From NCBI GenBank assembly GCA_965221185.1, contig OZ244866.1:1240001-1304000 (forward strand): DNA of 64,000 nt. The letters run 5' to 3'. Made by a program: the position numbers and the translations under genes. This document shows, one piece after another, positions 1-7,979 of this stretch. The notes beneath the pieces were generated by a model that was not told the DNA's origin, made no database searches, and saw only the letters and a program-made list of their open reading frames with translations. Position 1 is the first letter of the stretch. Every line of letters starts with the position of its first letter. Origin of the DNA: Aldehydirespirator sp965221185 (GTDB lineage: Bacteria > Actinomycetota > Acidimicrobiia > Acidimicrobiales > Aldehydirespiratoraceae).

Positions 1-1342
1 ACTGGAGGACCGAGCTGTAGCGTTCGTCCCACTCCGCGGGCCAGCAGTTGATGTAGCTCTGCACGGTCAACGCGCAGGCGTGACTCCAGCCCGCGGTCAC
101 GGCGGTGTGCTCGAGCTGAGGGGGAGGAGGATCCCACTGCCAGAACCCCTCGACCGACTGCAGGCCGTAGTCGGCTCCCCAGCACTCGATGGAGCCGTCC
201 AGTCGAAGTCCGCAAGTCTGGTCGCCGCCCGCCGCAACGGCGGCGAACCGTCCCTCCGGGACGTCGGTCTGCGAAGAGGTGTTGCTGCCCCAGCATTCGA
301 TACGACCGTTGCGGCGCAGACCACACGAGTGATCGGAGCCGATGGAGACAGCACTGAACGCGCCGTCCGGCGACAGCACCTCCGCTCCGAGCGGCCTGCC
401 CCAGCATTCGATGGTGCCCTCGACCCGTAGCCCGCAGGAGTGCTCAATACTGGCGGTCACCGCGGCGAATTGCCCTCTCGCCGGGTTCGCATGGTCTGTG
501 TTAGGGAACGGCCAGGCCCCCCAGCATTCGATGACACCGTCGGTCCGCAGTCCGCAGAAGTGCCAGAAGCCGACGGACACGGCGCCGAACTGCCCATCCG
601 GAGGCTCGGACGCGATGGTTCTGAGTCTCGCATTGCCCCAGCATTCGATACGGGCGTCGAGTCGCACGCCGCAGGAGATCCAATCCCGGACCGCGATCGA
701 TGCGAACCGACCATCCGGCGCGTCGGCCTCACCCGAGTGGTTGGCGCCCCAGCACTGGACTGTGCCACTGCCGCGCAGCGCACAGGCATGCAGCCCGCTA
801 GTGGCGACCGCGGTGAAATGCCCGCCTGGCGGGGTCAGCGCCTCAGCGTTCTCGCCGCCCCAGCACTGGATGTCGCCGTCCCCTCGCAGTGCGCAGTTGT
901 GCCCGGACCCGACCGACAGGGCCACGTACTCGCCTTCAGGAGCGTCGAGCAGCCCGTGCTGGGCGTCGCCCCAGCATTCGATGGTGCCGTCGCCGCCAAT
1001 AGCGCAGTTGTGGCTGTGGCCGGAAGCGACTGCGACATAGCGACCGTCGGGCGCCTCGATCTGGCCGTGCCGGTTGTCGCCCCAGCACACGATCGTGCTG
1101 TCGGCGCGGATAGCGCAGGTATGCAGGCGTCCTGCGGCCACCGCCCGGAACGGCCCCTCGGCCGGCAGGGGAGCGGGTGACAGGGGAGCCGCCTCGGCTT
1201 GGGCCTCCGACTCGCCGCCGGCTGCTTCTTCTTCGACGCCGGTCGACCCGGAGCAACCCGCCGCCGCCAGCGCGAGCACCAGGAGGGCCTCGGCCCCACG
1301 TCGCCCCAGCCGCGAATCTAATCTTGATGTAGTTGACCTCAT
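1..1342 (-). CDS. RCC1-repeat lipoprotein (3' end outside window)
   Basis: The reading frame stays open to the left edge, so the C-terminus is missing. The ATG at 1342 gives a short basic N-terminus, a hydrophobic stretch and a lipobox ending LAAAGC, so the product is probably a lipid-anchored extracellular protein. After an acidic Ala/Glu linker come about ten repeats of roughly 37-40 residues, each with a core like HTCAIRADGTIxCWG. That is the RCC1/BNR-type beta-propeller repeat; each repeat keeps a Cys in the C-A/G-L strand and a Cys before Trp-Gly, so disulfides are possible. RCC1 propellers bind proteins; the ligand here is unknown. There is no gene partner on the same strand upstream. 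Confidence 0.85.
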   Translation of the reverse strand, partial: MRSTTSRLDSRLGRRGAEALLVLALAAAGCSGSTGVEEEAAGGESEAQAEAAPLSPAPLPAEGPFRAVAAGRLHTCAIRADSTIVCWGDNRHGQIEAPDGRYVAVASGHSHNCAIGGDGTIECWGDAQHGLLDAPEGEYVALSVGSGHNCALRGDGDIQCWGGENAEALTPPGGHFTAVATSGLHACALRGSGTVQCWGANHSGEADAPDGRFASIAVRDWISCGVRLDARIECWGNARLRTIASEPPDGQFGAVSVGFWHFCGLRTDGVIECWGAWPFPNTDHANPARGQFAAVTASIEHSCGLRVEGTIECWGRPLGAEVLSPDGAFSAVSIGSDHSCGLRRNGRIECWGSNTSSQTDVPEGRFAAVAAGGDQTCGLRLDGSIECWGADYGLQSVEGFWQWDPPPPQLEHTAVTAGWSHACALTVQSYINCWPAEWDERYSSVLQ

Positions 1343-1578
1343 CTGGCATGCCCAACGACGTCGATTCGGTGACGCGCCTGTTGCGGGGTGAGCACCGGCG
1401 TCCCCTCGGGTCGCTTCGGTGGACGGTCCTAGTATCGCGCCGTGGCTGAGTTCTTGACAGAGGGTGCGGCTGCCATGGGGCACGGCCCGGCTGTTCTGGC
1501 ATCCCGCTACATGGCCGGCGCGGCCACCTATCTGGGCGCACGTCGCGATCAGGTCCTGGTGGACGGCGCTGTCTGGAA

Positions 1579-2574
1579 CTACTCCAGCGGGAACGGGAGC
1601 TGGAGCCACCACGGGTGGTCGACGGGGTCGATGCGGCTCACCCACTTGACCCACCAGAAGCCCCGGCGCCCGGGCGCCACCAGTCGCACCGGCGCGCCGT
1701 GGCCCCGGCGCAGCGGCTCGCCTCCGTAGCCGACGGCCAGATACAGGCTGGCCGCGTCACGAGCGGGGAACAAGCGGCTGTAGTCGGTCAGCGACGTGAC
1801 CTCCAGGGTGGGAGCGTCCGTGTCGGGCATCAACTCCGACAGCGGCACCGCGTCCCAGGACTGGCGGCTCCACCATCCTCCGGTGCAGTCGAGGTCGGCC
1901 TCCATGGGTCTTGCCCTGTCGTGTAGATCGTCCAGCGTCACCGGTTGGCCCGCCACGGTCAAGCTCCAGTCCGAGGCGGGCACCCGCGGGGCGCTGTCGT
2001 TGAGCCACATGGTCGTAGGCATCTCCGACGGATTGAACGAGGCGATCTCGTGAGAGCCGGTGAAGCGCCGGTTGTCGCCGACGACGAGCTGCTGGATCCC
2101 GTACACGGCGCCCGCGGCCGCCAGCGCGACGCCGCCTCCCGCCAGCGCACGGCGGTCGAGATCGGTCATGCGGGGACGGCCCGGCCGACTCACGATGTGC
2201 CAGATCACCATCGGGGCCAGCAGCGCGGCCAGCAGCACGTGAGTCCACAGCGCCGACCAGTAGCCCACTCCGTGCCATAGCCCGGTGGCGTGCAAGACAC
2301 CGAGCACCACGGTGGACACGACCAGCAAGCCCAGGAGCATCGACAGCCATCGGGTGGCCCGCCGCCGTTTGATCCCGGTTCGGACCGAGCCCCGGAGCTT
2401 GGCCGGCGCCAGGGCCAGCAGGCTCAGCCCGGCCAGGGCATGGACGATCGTCACCCAGCGGGCCCAGCCGGTGCCCACCGCCCAGGAGGCCAGTCCGGTT
2501 GCAGCGGCCACCGTCACCGCGACAGCCAGCAGCACATCTACCCGGCGAGAAGTTAGCAGTTTGTTGAATGTCAT
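1579..2574 (-). CDS. membrane-anchored molybdopterin-dependent oxidoreductase (sulfite oxidase/YedY fold)
   Basis: The 331-residue protein has four or five N-terminal transmembrane helices (about residues 12-160) resembling a cytochrome b561/DUF4405-type anchor. The C-terminal domain has the sulfite-oxidase molybdopterin fold. The segment DLDCTGGWW (Cys about 230) matches the conserved molybdenum-ligand cysteine, and the later GYGGEPLRRGHGAPVRL and WWVKW motifs are typical of the family. It probably reduces an oxidised substrate in or outside the membrane using electrons from the anchor; the substrate cannot be told from sequence. It is divergent from the coiled-coil gene at 2649, and the AT-rich stretch 2575-2610 probably holds the promoters. 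Confidence 0.85.
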   Translation of the reverse strand: MTFNKLLTSRRVDVLLAVAVTVAAATGLASWAVGTGWARWVTIVHALAGLSLLALAPAKLRGSVRTGIKRRRATRWLSMLLGLLVVSTVVLGVLHATGLWHGVGYWSALWTHVLLAALLAPMVIWHIVSRPGRPRMTDLDRRALAGGGVALAAAGAVYGIQQLVVGDNRRFTGSHEIASFNPSEMPTTMWLNDSAPRVPASDWSLTVAGQPVTLDDLHDRARPMEADLDCTGGWWSRQSWDAVPLSELMPDTDAPTLEVTSLTDYSRLFPARDAASLYLAVGYGGEPLRRGHGAPVRLVAPGRRGFWWVKWVSRIDPVDHPWWLQLPFPLE

Positions 2575-2648
2575 GCTATGCTGATCTATATAACTATCGC
2601 CTGATGGCCTCGACGGTTGAACATGCTAGGCTTGGGAGAGGTATCACG

Positions 2649-3065
2649 ATGGAAGCTGCGATCATCGGAGTCTTGGGCGCGGGCCTGTTGGGGTTGCTCG
2701 GCGTCTTTCTGCAGGCGATCCGATCCGATATTCGCGCCCTCGGCGAGCGAATGGACCTTCGTTTCGAAGAGAGTGAGACTCGGCTGCTGGCCCGCATTCA
2801 GCAGGGCGAGGAGCGGCTGCTGGCCCGCATTGAGGAGGGCGAGGAGCGGCTGTCGGCCCGCATTGAGGAGGGCGAGGAGCGGCTGTCGGCCCGCGCCGGG
2901 TCCTTGGAGACAGCTTGGGAGCGGATGAAGACGGATCTGGGCGAAGTGAAGGAGCGTTTGGCCAGGATCGAGGCCACGCAGGCTGAGCACGGCCGCCTCC
3001 TCGCCCACATGATGGGTCATGGCGAGCGGATAGCCGCGCTCGAGGGCGCTGCGGCCGCCGGTTAG
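2649..3065 (+). CDS. small membrane protein with hendecad-repeat coiled coil
   Basis: The product has 138 residues from the ATG at 2649, which has a GGGAGAGG ribosome site just upstream; the frame is open further upstream but has no good signal there. It has one N-terminal transmembrane helix (about residues 4-22) followed by a long, highly charged helix. Four 11-residue units (core ERLLARIEEGE) lie in tandem, and the helix continues to near the end. The architecture is like phage or DUF1640-type coiled-coil membrane proteins, and no enzymatic motif is visible. Its stop overlaps by 4 nt the end of the convergent acyl-CoA dehydrogenase gene. The function is unknown. Confidence 0.7.
   Translation: MEAAIIGVLGAGLLGLLGVFLQAIRSDIRALGERMDLRFEESETRLLARIQQGEERLLARIEEGEERLSARIEEGEERLSARAGSLETAWERMKTDLGEVKERLARIEATQAEHGRLLAHMMGHGERIAALEGAAAAG
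2778..2909 (+). repeat. four tandem 33-bp coding repeats
   Basis: Four consecutive 33-bp units (2778-2810, 2811-2843, 2844-2876, 2877-2909) encode 11-residue hendecads inside the coiled-coil gene. Units 2 and 3 differ by only a few bases, while the last has diverged in its second half. Near-identical copies suggest recent slippage or unequal exchange. Confidence 0.9.
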
Positions 3066-4207
3066 CAGGATCCCAGCACGGCGTCGGCGACCCGGTCCTC
3101 GCAAGTGGCCTGGTCCCACCACGAGAGCTGGAGCTGCTTGGCCCGTCGGAAGTAGAGCTGGATGTCGTACTCCAGAGTGAAGCCGATTCCGCCGAACACC
3201 TGCTGGCACATGGCGGTGATGTCTCGGTAGGTGCGGCAGGCGAACAGCTTGGCCATGGGAGCCAGGCGCTCGGTGGAGCGTCCGGTGCTGTAGGCCCAGG
3301 CCGCCTCGCACACCAGCAGCCGGGCGCCGTCGAGGGCGGTGCGGGCGTCGGACAAGTAGTGCGAGATGGCTTGGAACTCGGCGAGGGCCTTGTCGAACTG
3401 GCGTCTCGTCTTGGCGTACTCGACGGTGATCTCCAAGGCGTAGGCGGCGCCGCCGACGGCCTGGGCCGCCGCCAGGATGGCGCCGGCGTGCATCGCCCGA
3501 TGCCACGCCGACCAACCCGTGCCGGCCTCGGAGTCGGAAGCTCCCAGGCGGGCGGCGCCCGGCACCGCCACGCGGTCGAATGTCACCAGGAACTGGGTGT
3601 CGGAGGAGATCGACATCCGCTGCTCGATGCTCAGGCCCGAGGCGTCGCTGGGGACCATGAACAGGTCGATGTCGGCGTCGGCGCCCCCAGTGCGGGCCAG
3701 CACGACGAACAGGTTGGCCGCCGCCGCGAATTGCACGTGTGCCTTTGCGCCGTCCAGCACGAAGCTTCCACCGTCGGCGCGGGCCGCTAGCTGCACGCCG
3801 CGCGGCTTGTAGCCCCCGTCCGGCTCCAGCCACCCCACCGTGGCGATGGTGGTGCCCGACGCGATGCCACCGAGCAGTTCGTCCTGCTGCGCGGGCGTGC
3901 CAGCCTCCATGATGGCGCCTGCCGCTAGCACGCAGCTCACGAAGTGGGGGAGCGGCGCCAGCGAGCGCCCGAGCTCTTCGTAGAGCACCACGCCGTCGAT
4001 CAGGCTCATGCCCGAGCCGCCCGCGCTCTCAGGCGCCATCAGCCCGCACAGGCCCAGCTCGCCGAAGCGCTGCCACAGGTCGCGGGCGATGCCGTCGGGG
4101 TCGTCCTCCATCTCGCGCACCCGCTCCAGCGGCGAGAACTCGCCGCACAGGCCCCGCACCATGTCGCGCAGCATGTCCTGCTCGTGGGTGAACTCGAGGT
4201 CCAGCAT
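3062..4207 (-). CDS. acyl-CoA dehydrogenase
   Basis: This 381-residue protein has the full acyl-CoA dehydrogenase layout. The N-terminal helical domain begins with FTHEQDMLRDMV, the middle beta domain contains DGAKAHVQFAA, and the C-terminal helical domain holds QVFGGIGFTLEYDIQLYFRR. The ATG at 4207 is preferred over the more upstream frame because GGGAGG lies just before it. It would oxidise an acyl-CoA to the 2-enoyl-CoA with FAD, passing electrons to ETF. It is the last gene of a same-strand run that also encodes a MaoC hydratase, an AMACR-like protein and a second acyl-CoA dehydrogenase, which suggests oxidation of a branched or cyclic acid. The substrate is not determinable. Confidence 0.9.
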   Translation of the reverse strand: MLDLEFTHEQDMLRDMVRGLCGEFSPLERVREMEDDPDGIARDLWQRFGELGLCGLMAPESAGGSGMSLIDGVVLYEELGRSLAPLPHFVSCVLAAGAIMEAGTPAQQDELLGGIASGTTIATVGWLEPDGGYKPRGVQLAARADGGSFVLDGAKAHVQFAAAANLFVVLARTGGADADIDLFMVPSDASGLSIEQRMSISSDTQFLVTFDRVAVPGAARLGASDSEAGTGWSAWHRAMHAGAILAAAQAVGGAAYALEITVEYAKTRRQFDKALAEFQAISHYLSDARTALDGARLLVCEAAWAYSTGRSTERLAPMAKLFACRTYRDITAMCQQVFGGIGFTLEYDIQLYFRRAKQLQLSWWDQATCEDRVADAVLGSC

Positions 4208-4250
4208 CAAAGCCTCCCAGGACCGTGGAAGCGGATCAGCCGGGGGACCA

Positions 4251-5315
4251 TCACGGTTTCCAGTCCTCGCCTCGACGCTGCCACGGATTGTCGTTCGCTG
4301 ACATCGGCAGGGCCACCCGGGCCGTTCCGGTGGAACAGACGCTGTCATCGCCCCGCAGCACCAGGTCCAGTTCGGCCCAGCCGCAGCCGGTGTCGTCGGT
4401 GGGAACCGCCGCGACCGTGGCCGAGATGGTCATGGTGTCGCCGGGGAAGACCGGTTCCTGCATGCGGAACGAGATCCGTCCCAGTCGGCCCTTCGGGCCT
4501 GTCCAGTCGGTGATGGCCCGTTCCATCCATGCCAGTTGGTTGGGTGTGTTCAGGAAGATGTCGCGGGTGCCGTTGCGTTCGGTGGCGAAGCGGTAGTCGT
4601 GGTGCATGGGCCGCCAGTCTCGGCTGGCCAGAGCACCCAGCACGACGGTGGTGGGCGTGACTTCGTGGGTGACTTCGGGCAGGGCGTCGCCCACGCGAAC
4701 CTGGTCGTGGGATGGGTCCGGCTTGGCCTGGGGGCGGGATGCGCCGGACTCGGGGCTCGACACCGCCTTGCCCGGAGTCCTAGCCGGCGGGCTCGCGGCC
4801 GGGCCGGCGCGGCGGTAGCCGAAGCCGGTGTAGGACTCGACGCCCACGAGGTCACCGTGCTGGTTGTGGTACTCGACGTCGATCACCCAGAAGCGCCCCG
4901 AGCCCAGCCAGGTCGTCTTGGGGCCGCTAACGGACCGCAGCACTTGGCGATGGCTGATCACGTCGCCCGGGCGCACGGGGTCGTGGAACACGATTGTGTT
5001 GTCGCTCATGATCGCCTCGGGGAGACCCAGGCGGTCCTTGAGGTCGAAGTGAACCCTGAGAGCGACTTGTTCCTTGACCGCGCCGGGCGCCCAGCGGTGC
5101 GGGCGCATCCAAAGCGACAGCGTGCTGAGAGGCAGGATGCTGCCCCCGGCGAGCATCTCGGCCACGGCCGTGTCCCAGTACAGCGGGTTGCCGTTCTCGG
5201 TGGAGGCCAGCGTGTTCCAGCCGTAGGCCATCTCAGCGGGGAAGTCCGCGGTGTCCGGGTACAGCGGGCGCCCGAGCAGCTCGGCGATGTCTTCGGGCAG
5301 CTCCGGGTTCGTCAT
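4251..5315 (-). CDS. double-hotdog MaoC-type acyl-CoA hydratase
   Basis: The 354-residue protein has two hotdog domains. The N-terminal half (about 10-170) matches the MaoC N-terminal-like dehydratase family, followed by a Pro/Ser/Ala linker and a C-terminal MaoC domain (about 210-345). The catalytic hydratase-2 pattern is recognisable in DWRPMHHD. It probably hydrates a 2-enoyl-CoA to the 3-hydroxyacyl-CoA, the step after the neighbouring acyl-CoA dehydrogenases. It lies 43 bp upstream of the acyl-CoA dehydrogenase gene on the same strand. An inverted repeat separates it from the preceding CoA-transferase gene and may set its expression relative to that gene. Confidence 0.85.
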   Translation of the reverse strand: MTNPELPEDIAELLGRPLYPDTADFPAEMAYGWNTLASTENGNPLYWDTAVAEMLAGGSILPLSTLSLWMRPHRWAPGAVKEQVALRVHFDLKDRLGLPEAIMSDNTIVFHDPVRPGDVISHRQVLRSVSGPKTTWLGSGRFWVIDVEYHNQHGDLVGVESYTGFGYRRAGPAASPPARTPGKAVSSPESGASRPQAKPDPSHDQVRVGDALPEVTHEVTPTTVVLGALASRDWRPMHHDYRFATERNGTRDIFLNTPNQLAWMERAITDWTGPKGRLGRISFRMQEPVFPGDTMTISATVAAVPTDDTGCGWAELDLVLRGDDSVCSTGTARVALPMSANDNPWQRRGEDWKP

Positions 5316-5353
5316 CGGTCTTCGCCGCCTGCGTGCTCCACGCCCTCGGCCCA

Positions 5354-5411
5354 GACCGAAATTGGGGACATTTTGCGCCTCCCGGGGCCAACCGCCGCAT
5401 CAATTTCGGTC
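5354..5411. repeat. 11-bp perfect inverted repeat between two operon genes
   Basis: GACCGAAATTG (5354-5364) and its exact complement CAATTTCGGTC (5401-5411) flank a 36-nt spacer. It begins 2 nt after the stop of the AMACR-like gene and ends 38 nt before the start of the MaoC gene. It could form a transcript hairpin (attenuator or processing site) or be a small mobile palindrome. It has no U tract, so it is not a classic terminator. Confidence 0.6.
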
Positions 5412-5412
5412 G

Positions 5413-6603
5413 TCACGCGATGACTCCGGCTCGGGCGAGCCTGGCGATGCGGGCCTCGTCGTAGCCCGCCTCGGCCAGCAGTTCGTCGGTGTGAGTCTCG
5501 GCGAAATCGGGCAGCCGGTGGGGCGAGTCCGCCGCGGCCGCGCCGGCCCACACCGCACCGATCTGCTCCATCGTGCCGTCGGTGGGATGTTCGGCCTTGA
5601 CCACTGAGCCCCGAGCCCGGTACTGCTCGTCGGCCACCGCTTCCGGCACGCGGTTGACGGGGGCCACGCAGCAGTCGGCGGGACCGAGTTGCCGCACCCA
5701 CTCGTCACGGTCCGCGGACGCAAGGACGGCCGCCAGCGCGGCTCGGACCTCGTCCTGGCGGGCATCGTCGGTTTGGGCGTCGATGAAGCGGTCGAGGCCC
5801 AGCGCCCGGCAGAGGTTCGCCCAGAACGCCGGCTCGATGGCGGCCACCGACAGGTACTTGCCATCGGCGCAGGCGTAGATGCCGTAGCAGGCATAGCGGC
5901 CGGTGAGAATGTAGTGGCCGGGACCGGGCTCGGCTCCGGTGGCGAGGTGCTCGTCGGCGTACAGCGACATCATTCCCAGCGCCCCGTCGGCCACCGACAC
6001 GTCGAGGTGCTCGCCGTGCCCGGTGCGCTCCCGGCGCAGCAGCGCGGCCATCACCGCCAGCGCGGCGTGCATCCCGCCCGCGGCGATGTCGGCCACCGTC
6101 GCTCCGGGCAGCGCGGGGGCGCCGTCGGCGTCGCGTCCGCTGCAGTGCAGATAGCCCGACACGGCCAGGTAGTTGAGGTCGTGGCCGGCCCAGTCCCGGC
6201 GGGGGCCGGTCTGGCCGTAGCCGCTGGTGGAGCAGTAGACGACGCCCTCGTTGATCGCCCGCACCGCCTCGTACCCGATGCCGAGGCGATCGACCACACC
6301 GGGGCGGAAGCTCTCCACCACCACGTCGGCGGTTCGGGCCAGGTCCAGGAAGGCGCCGCGCCCGTCGTCGTGCTTGAGGTCGAGCAGGGCCCGCCTCATG
6401 CCCCGGTGCCCGCTGTAGGCGTAGGCGGGGGGCACGGTGGCAACCCCGGCTCGCCGAGGCACGGGTCCCAGCTTCACGACCTCCGCGCCGTAGTCGGCCA
6501 GCAGCCGAGTAGCCCGGGCCGCCGGTCCGACCGACGCCAGGTCGAGCACCCTGACCCCTTCGAGGGCTCCCAGGCATGGAGCGGTCACGGGTTCAGTCGC
6601 CAC
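5413..6603 (-). CDS. CaiB/BaiF-family protein, alpha-methylacyl-CoA racemase-like
   Basis: The 396-residue product starts at a GTG. The N-terminal LEGVRVLDLASVGPAA, the DYGAEVVKLGP segment and CSTSGYGQTGPRRDWAGHD place it in the CoA-transferase family III. The stretch AGHDLNYLAVSGYLH is very like the active-site region of alpha-methylacyl-CoA racemases (AGHDxNYLAxSG), so racemisation of a 2-methylacyl-CoA is a better guess than CoA transfer. That fits the adjacent acyl-CoA dehydrogenases, because branched-chain beta-oxidation needs the S isomer. No strong ribosome site precedes the GTG. Confidence 0.85.
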   Translation of the reverse strand: MATEPVTAPCLGALEGVRVLDLASVGPAARATRLLADYGAEVVKLGPVPRRAGVATVPPAYAYSGHRGMRRALLDLKHDDGRGAFLDLARTADVVVESFRPGVVDRLGIGYEAVRAINEGVVYCSTSGYGQTGPRRDWAGHDLNYLAVSGYLHCSGRDADGAPALPGATVADIAAGGMHAALAVMAALLRRERTGHGEHLDVSVADGALGMMSLYADEHLATGAEPGPGHYILTGRYACYGIYACADGKYLSVAAIEPAFWANLCRALGLDRFIDAQTDDARQDEVRAALAAVLASADRDEWVRQLGPADCCVAPVNRVPEAVADEQYRARGSVVKAEHPTDGTMEQIGAVWAGAAAADSPHRLPDFAETHTDELLAEAGYDEARIARLARAGVIA

Positions 6604-6660
6604 GGGTCAAGGCTCGGTGGCTCTTGGAGAGAGTAAGGCTCCGGTGCCATGGGCATCCAC

Positions 6661-7884
6661 TCAGAAGTTCTTGGGGAGCCCCAGACCCCGCCGGGCGATG
6701 ATGTTCTTCTGGATCTCCGAAGCGCCCCCGCCGATGGTGTCGATCACCGTGAAGCGGTAGGTCGACTCGGCGCGGCCGGCCATGGGCGCATCGGTGGTGT
6801 GCACCCGCAGCTGCGATCCGGGCCCGGCGATGTCCATGGACGCGTCGGCCAGGCGCTTGGACAGTTCAGTGGCGTAGAGCTTGTACTCCGACGCGGCCAC
6901 CGTCGGTGGCTGAAACCCCTCCTTGCCCTCTCGCATCGCCTGCTCGACCTTCACCGCTTCGGCCACGAACTTCAGCCCGAGCACTCGGGCCACCTCGGCC
7001 TCGGTGTGCAGGGTGGCGAGCCGGGCCCGCACCCTGGGATCCTCCCGCAGGGCCTCGCCGTCGCGCTCGGCGTCCTGGACCCATTCGGTGAGCAGGTCGA
7101 GGCGCTGCTTGATGGGGGAGAACGTGAACATCGTGAAGCGCTCGAGGTCGAGAGCCTGACTGATGTAGCGGAACCCGTGGTTGACCTCGCCCACCACGTA
7201 GTCGTCGGGCACGAACACGTTGTCGAGGAACACCGAGTTGGTGCGCTCGTCGCCCATGGTCCAGATGGCGTCGATGGTGATGCCGGGCTGGTCTAGGGGC
7301 ACCAGCATCAGGGTGATTCCCATGTGCTTGTGGCCGGGATCGGTGCGGGTGCCCAGCCAGTACCACTCGGCGAAGTGGGCCGAGGTGGTCCAGGTCTTCT
7401 CGCCGTTGAGCATCCAGCCCTCGGTGCCATCCTCCGCGGTGTGGCGCTCGGCCTTCAGGCGCATCGAGGCCGCGTCGGAGCCGGCGTCGGGCTCGGAGTA
7501 GCCCACCGCGAACTCCACGTCGTTCTCCAGGATCATGGGCAGGAACTCGGCCTTCAGGCGCTCGGAGCCGTGGGCGATGATCGTCTTGCCGACGATGCCG
7601 ACGCCCTTGCCGATCTGGGGTCCTCCCCGGGCGGCTAGCGCCTCGTTCAGCAGGTACTCGTAGACGCCCTCGCCCTCGCTGCCGCCGTACTCGGCCGGCC
7701 AGGTGATGCCCAGCCATCCCTTGCGGCCCATCTGTTTCATGAAGGCCCGGCGCTTGGGCGTGTCCACGAGCTGGGCCATGTTCTCCCGTGTCAGGTCGAA
7801 TACGTCGGGGTCGTCGTTGGCGTCTAGGAAGGTCTCCACCTCGGCTGCGAATGTCCGCTGCTCCTCTGAGAACTCGAAATCCAC
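6661..7884 (-). CDS. acyl-CoA dehydrogenase
   Basis: The 407-residue protein starts at a GTG (7884) with GGGAG seven bases upstream; the frame extends further upstream only antisense-like, over the next gene. The order of motifs is standard: FEFSEEQRTFAAEV, GWLGITWPAEYGG, GYSEPDAGSDAASM (FAD/substrate loop), LNGEKTWTTSAH and a C-terminal IGGGASEIQKNIIARRGLGLP. The last motif is typical of actinobacterial FadE-type enzymes of steroid and fatty-acid breakdown. It sits directly upstream of the AMACR-like gene and probably forms one transcript with it. FAD-dependent desaturation of an acyl-CoA is likely; the substrate is unknown. Confidence 0.92.
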   Translation of the reverse strand: MDFEFSEEQRTFAAEVETFLDANDDPDVFDLTRENMAQLVDTPKRRAFMKQMGRKGWLGITWPAEYGGSEGEGVYEYLLNEALAARGGPQIGKGVGIVGKTIIAHGSERLKAEFLPMILENDVEFAVGYSEPDAGSDAASMRLKAERHTAEDGTEGWMLNGEKTWTTSAHFAEWYWLGTRTDPGHKHMGITLMLVPLDQPGITIDAIWTMGDERTNSVFLDNVFVPDDYVVGEVNHGFRYISQALDLERFTMFTFSPIKQRLDLLTEWVQDAERDGEALREDPRVRARLATLHTEAEVARVLGLKFVAEAVKVEQAMREGKEGFQPPTVAASEYKLYATELSKRLADASMDIAGPGSQLRVHTTDAPMAGRAESTYRFTVIDTIGGGASEIQKNIIARRGLGLPKNF

Positions 7885-7979
7885 CGGGTGCTCCCTGCTC
7901 GCACCGGCTGCCCGTGGGTCAGCTCGCGTCCGGGCCAGCGTATCCGCGCCCTGCTCGGCGTCCCGCGAGAGCGACGCCG

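Noticed and set aside
100..1180. Regularly spaced similar segments suggesting a CRISPR array
   Set aside because: The repeats are coding RCC1 blades of unequal length and sequence on the minus strand, not identical repeats with unique spacers.
2586..3833. 415-residue minus-strand frame
   Set aside because: It is the antisense shadow of the coiled-coil gene and of the acyl-CoA dehydrogenase in another frame; no domain and Arg/Gly/Pro-rich composition.
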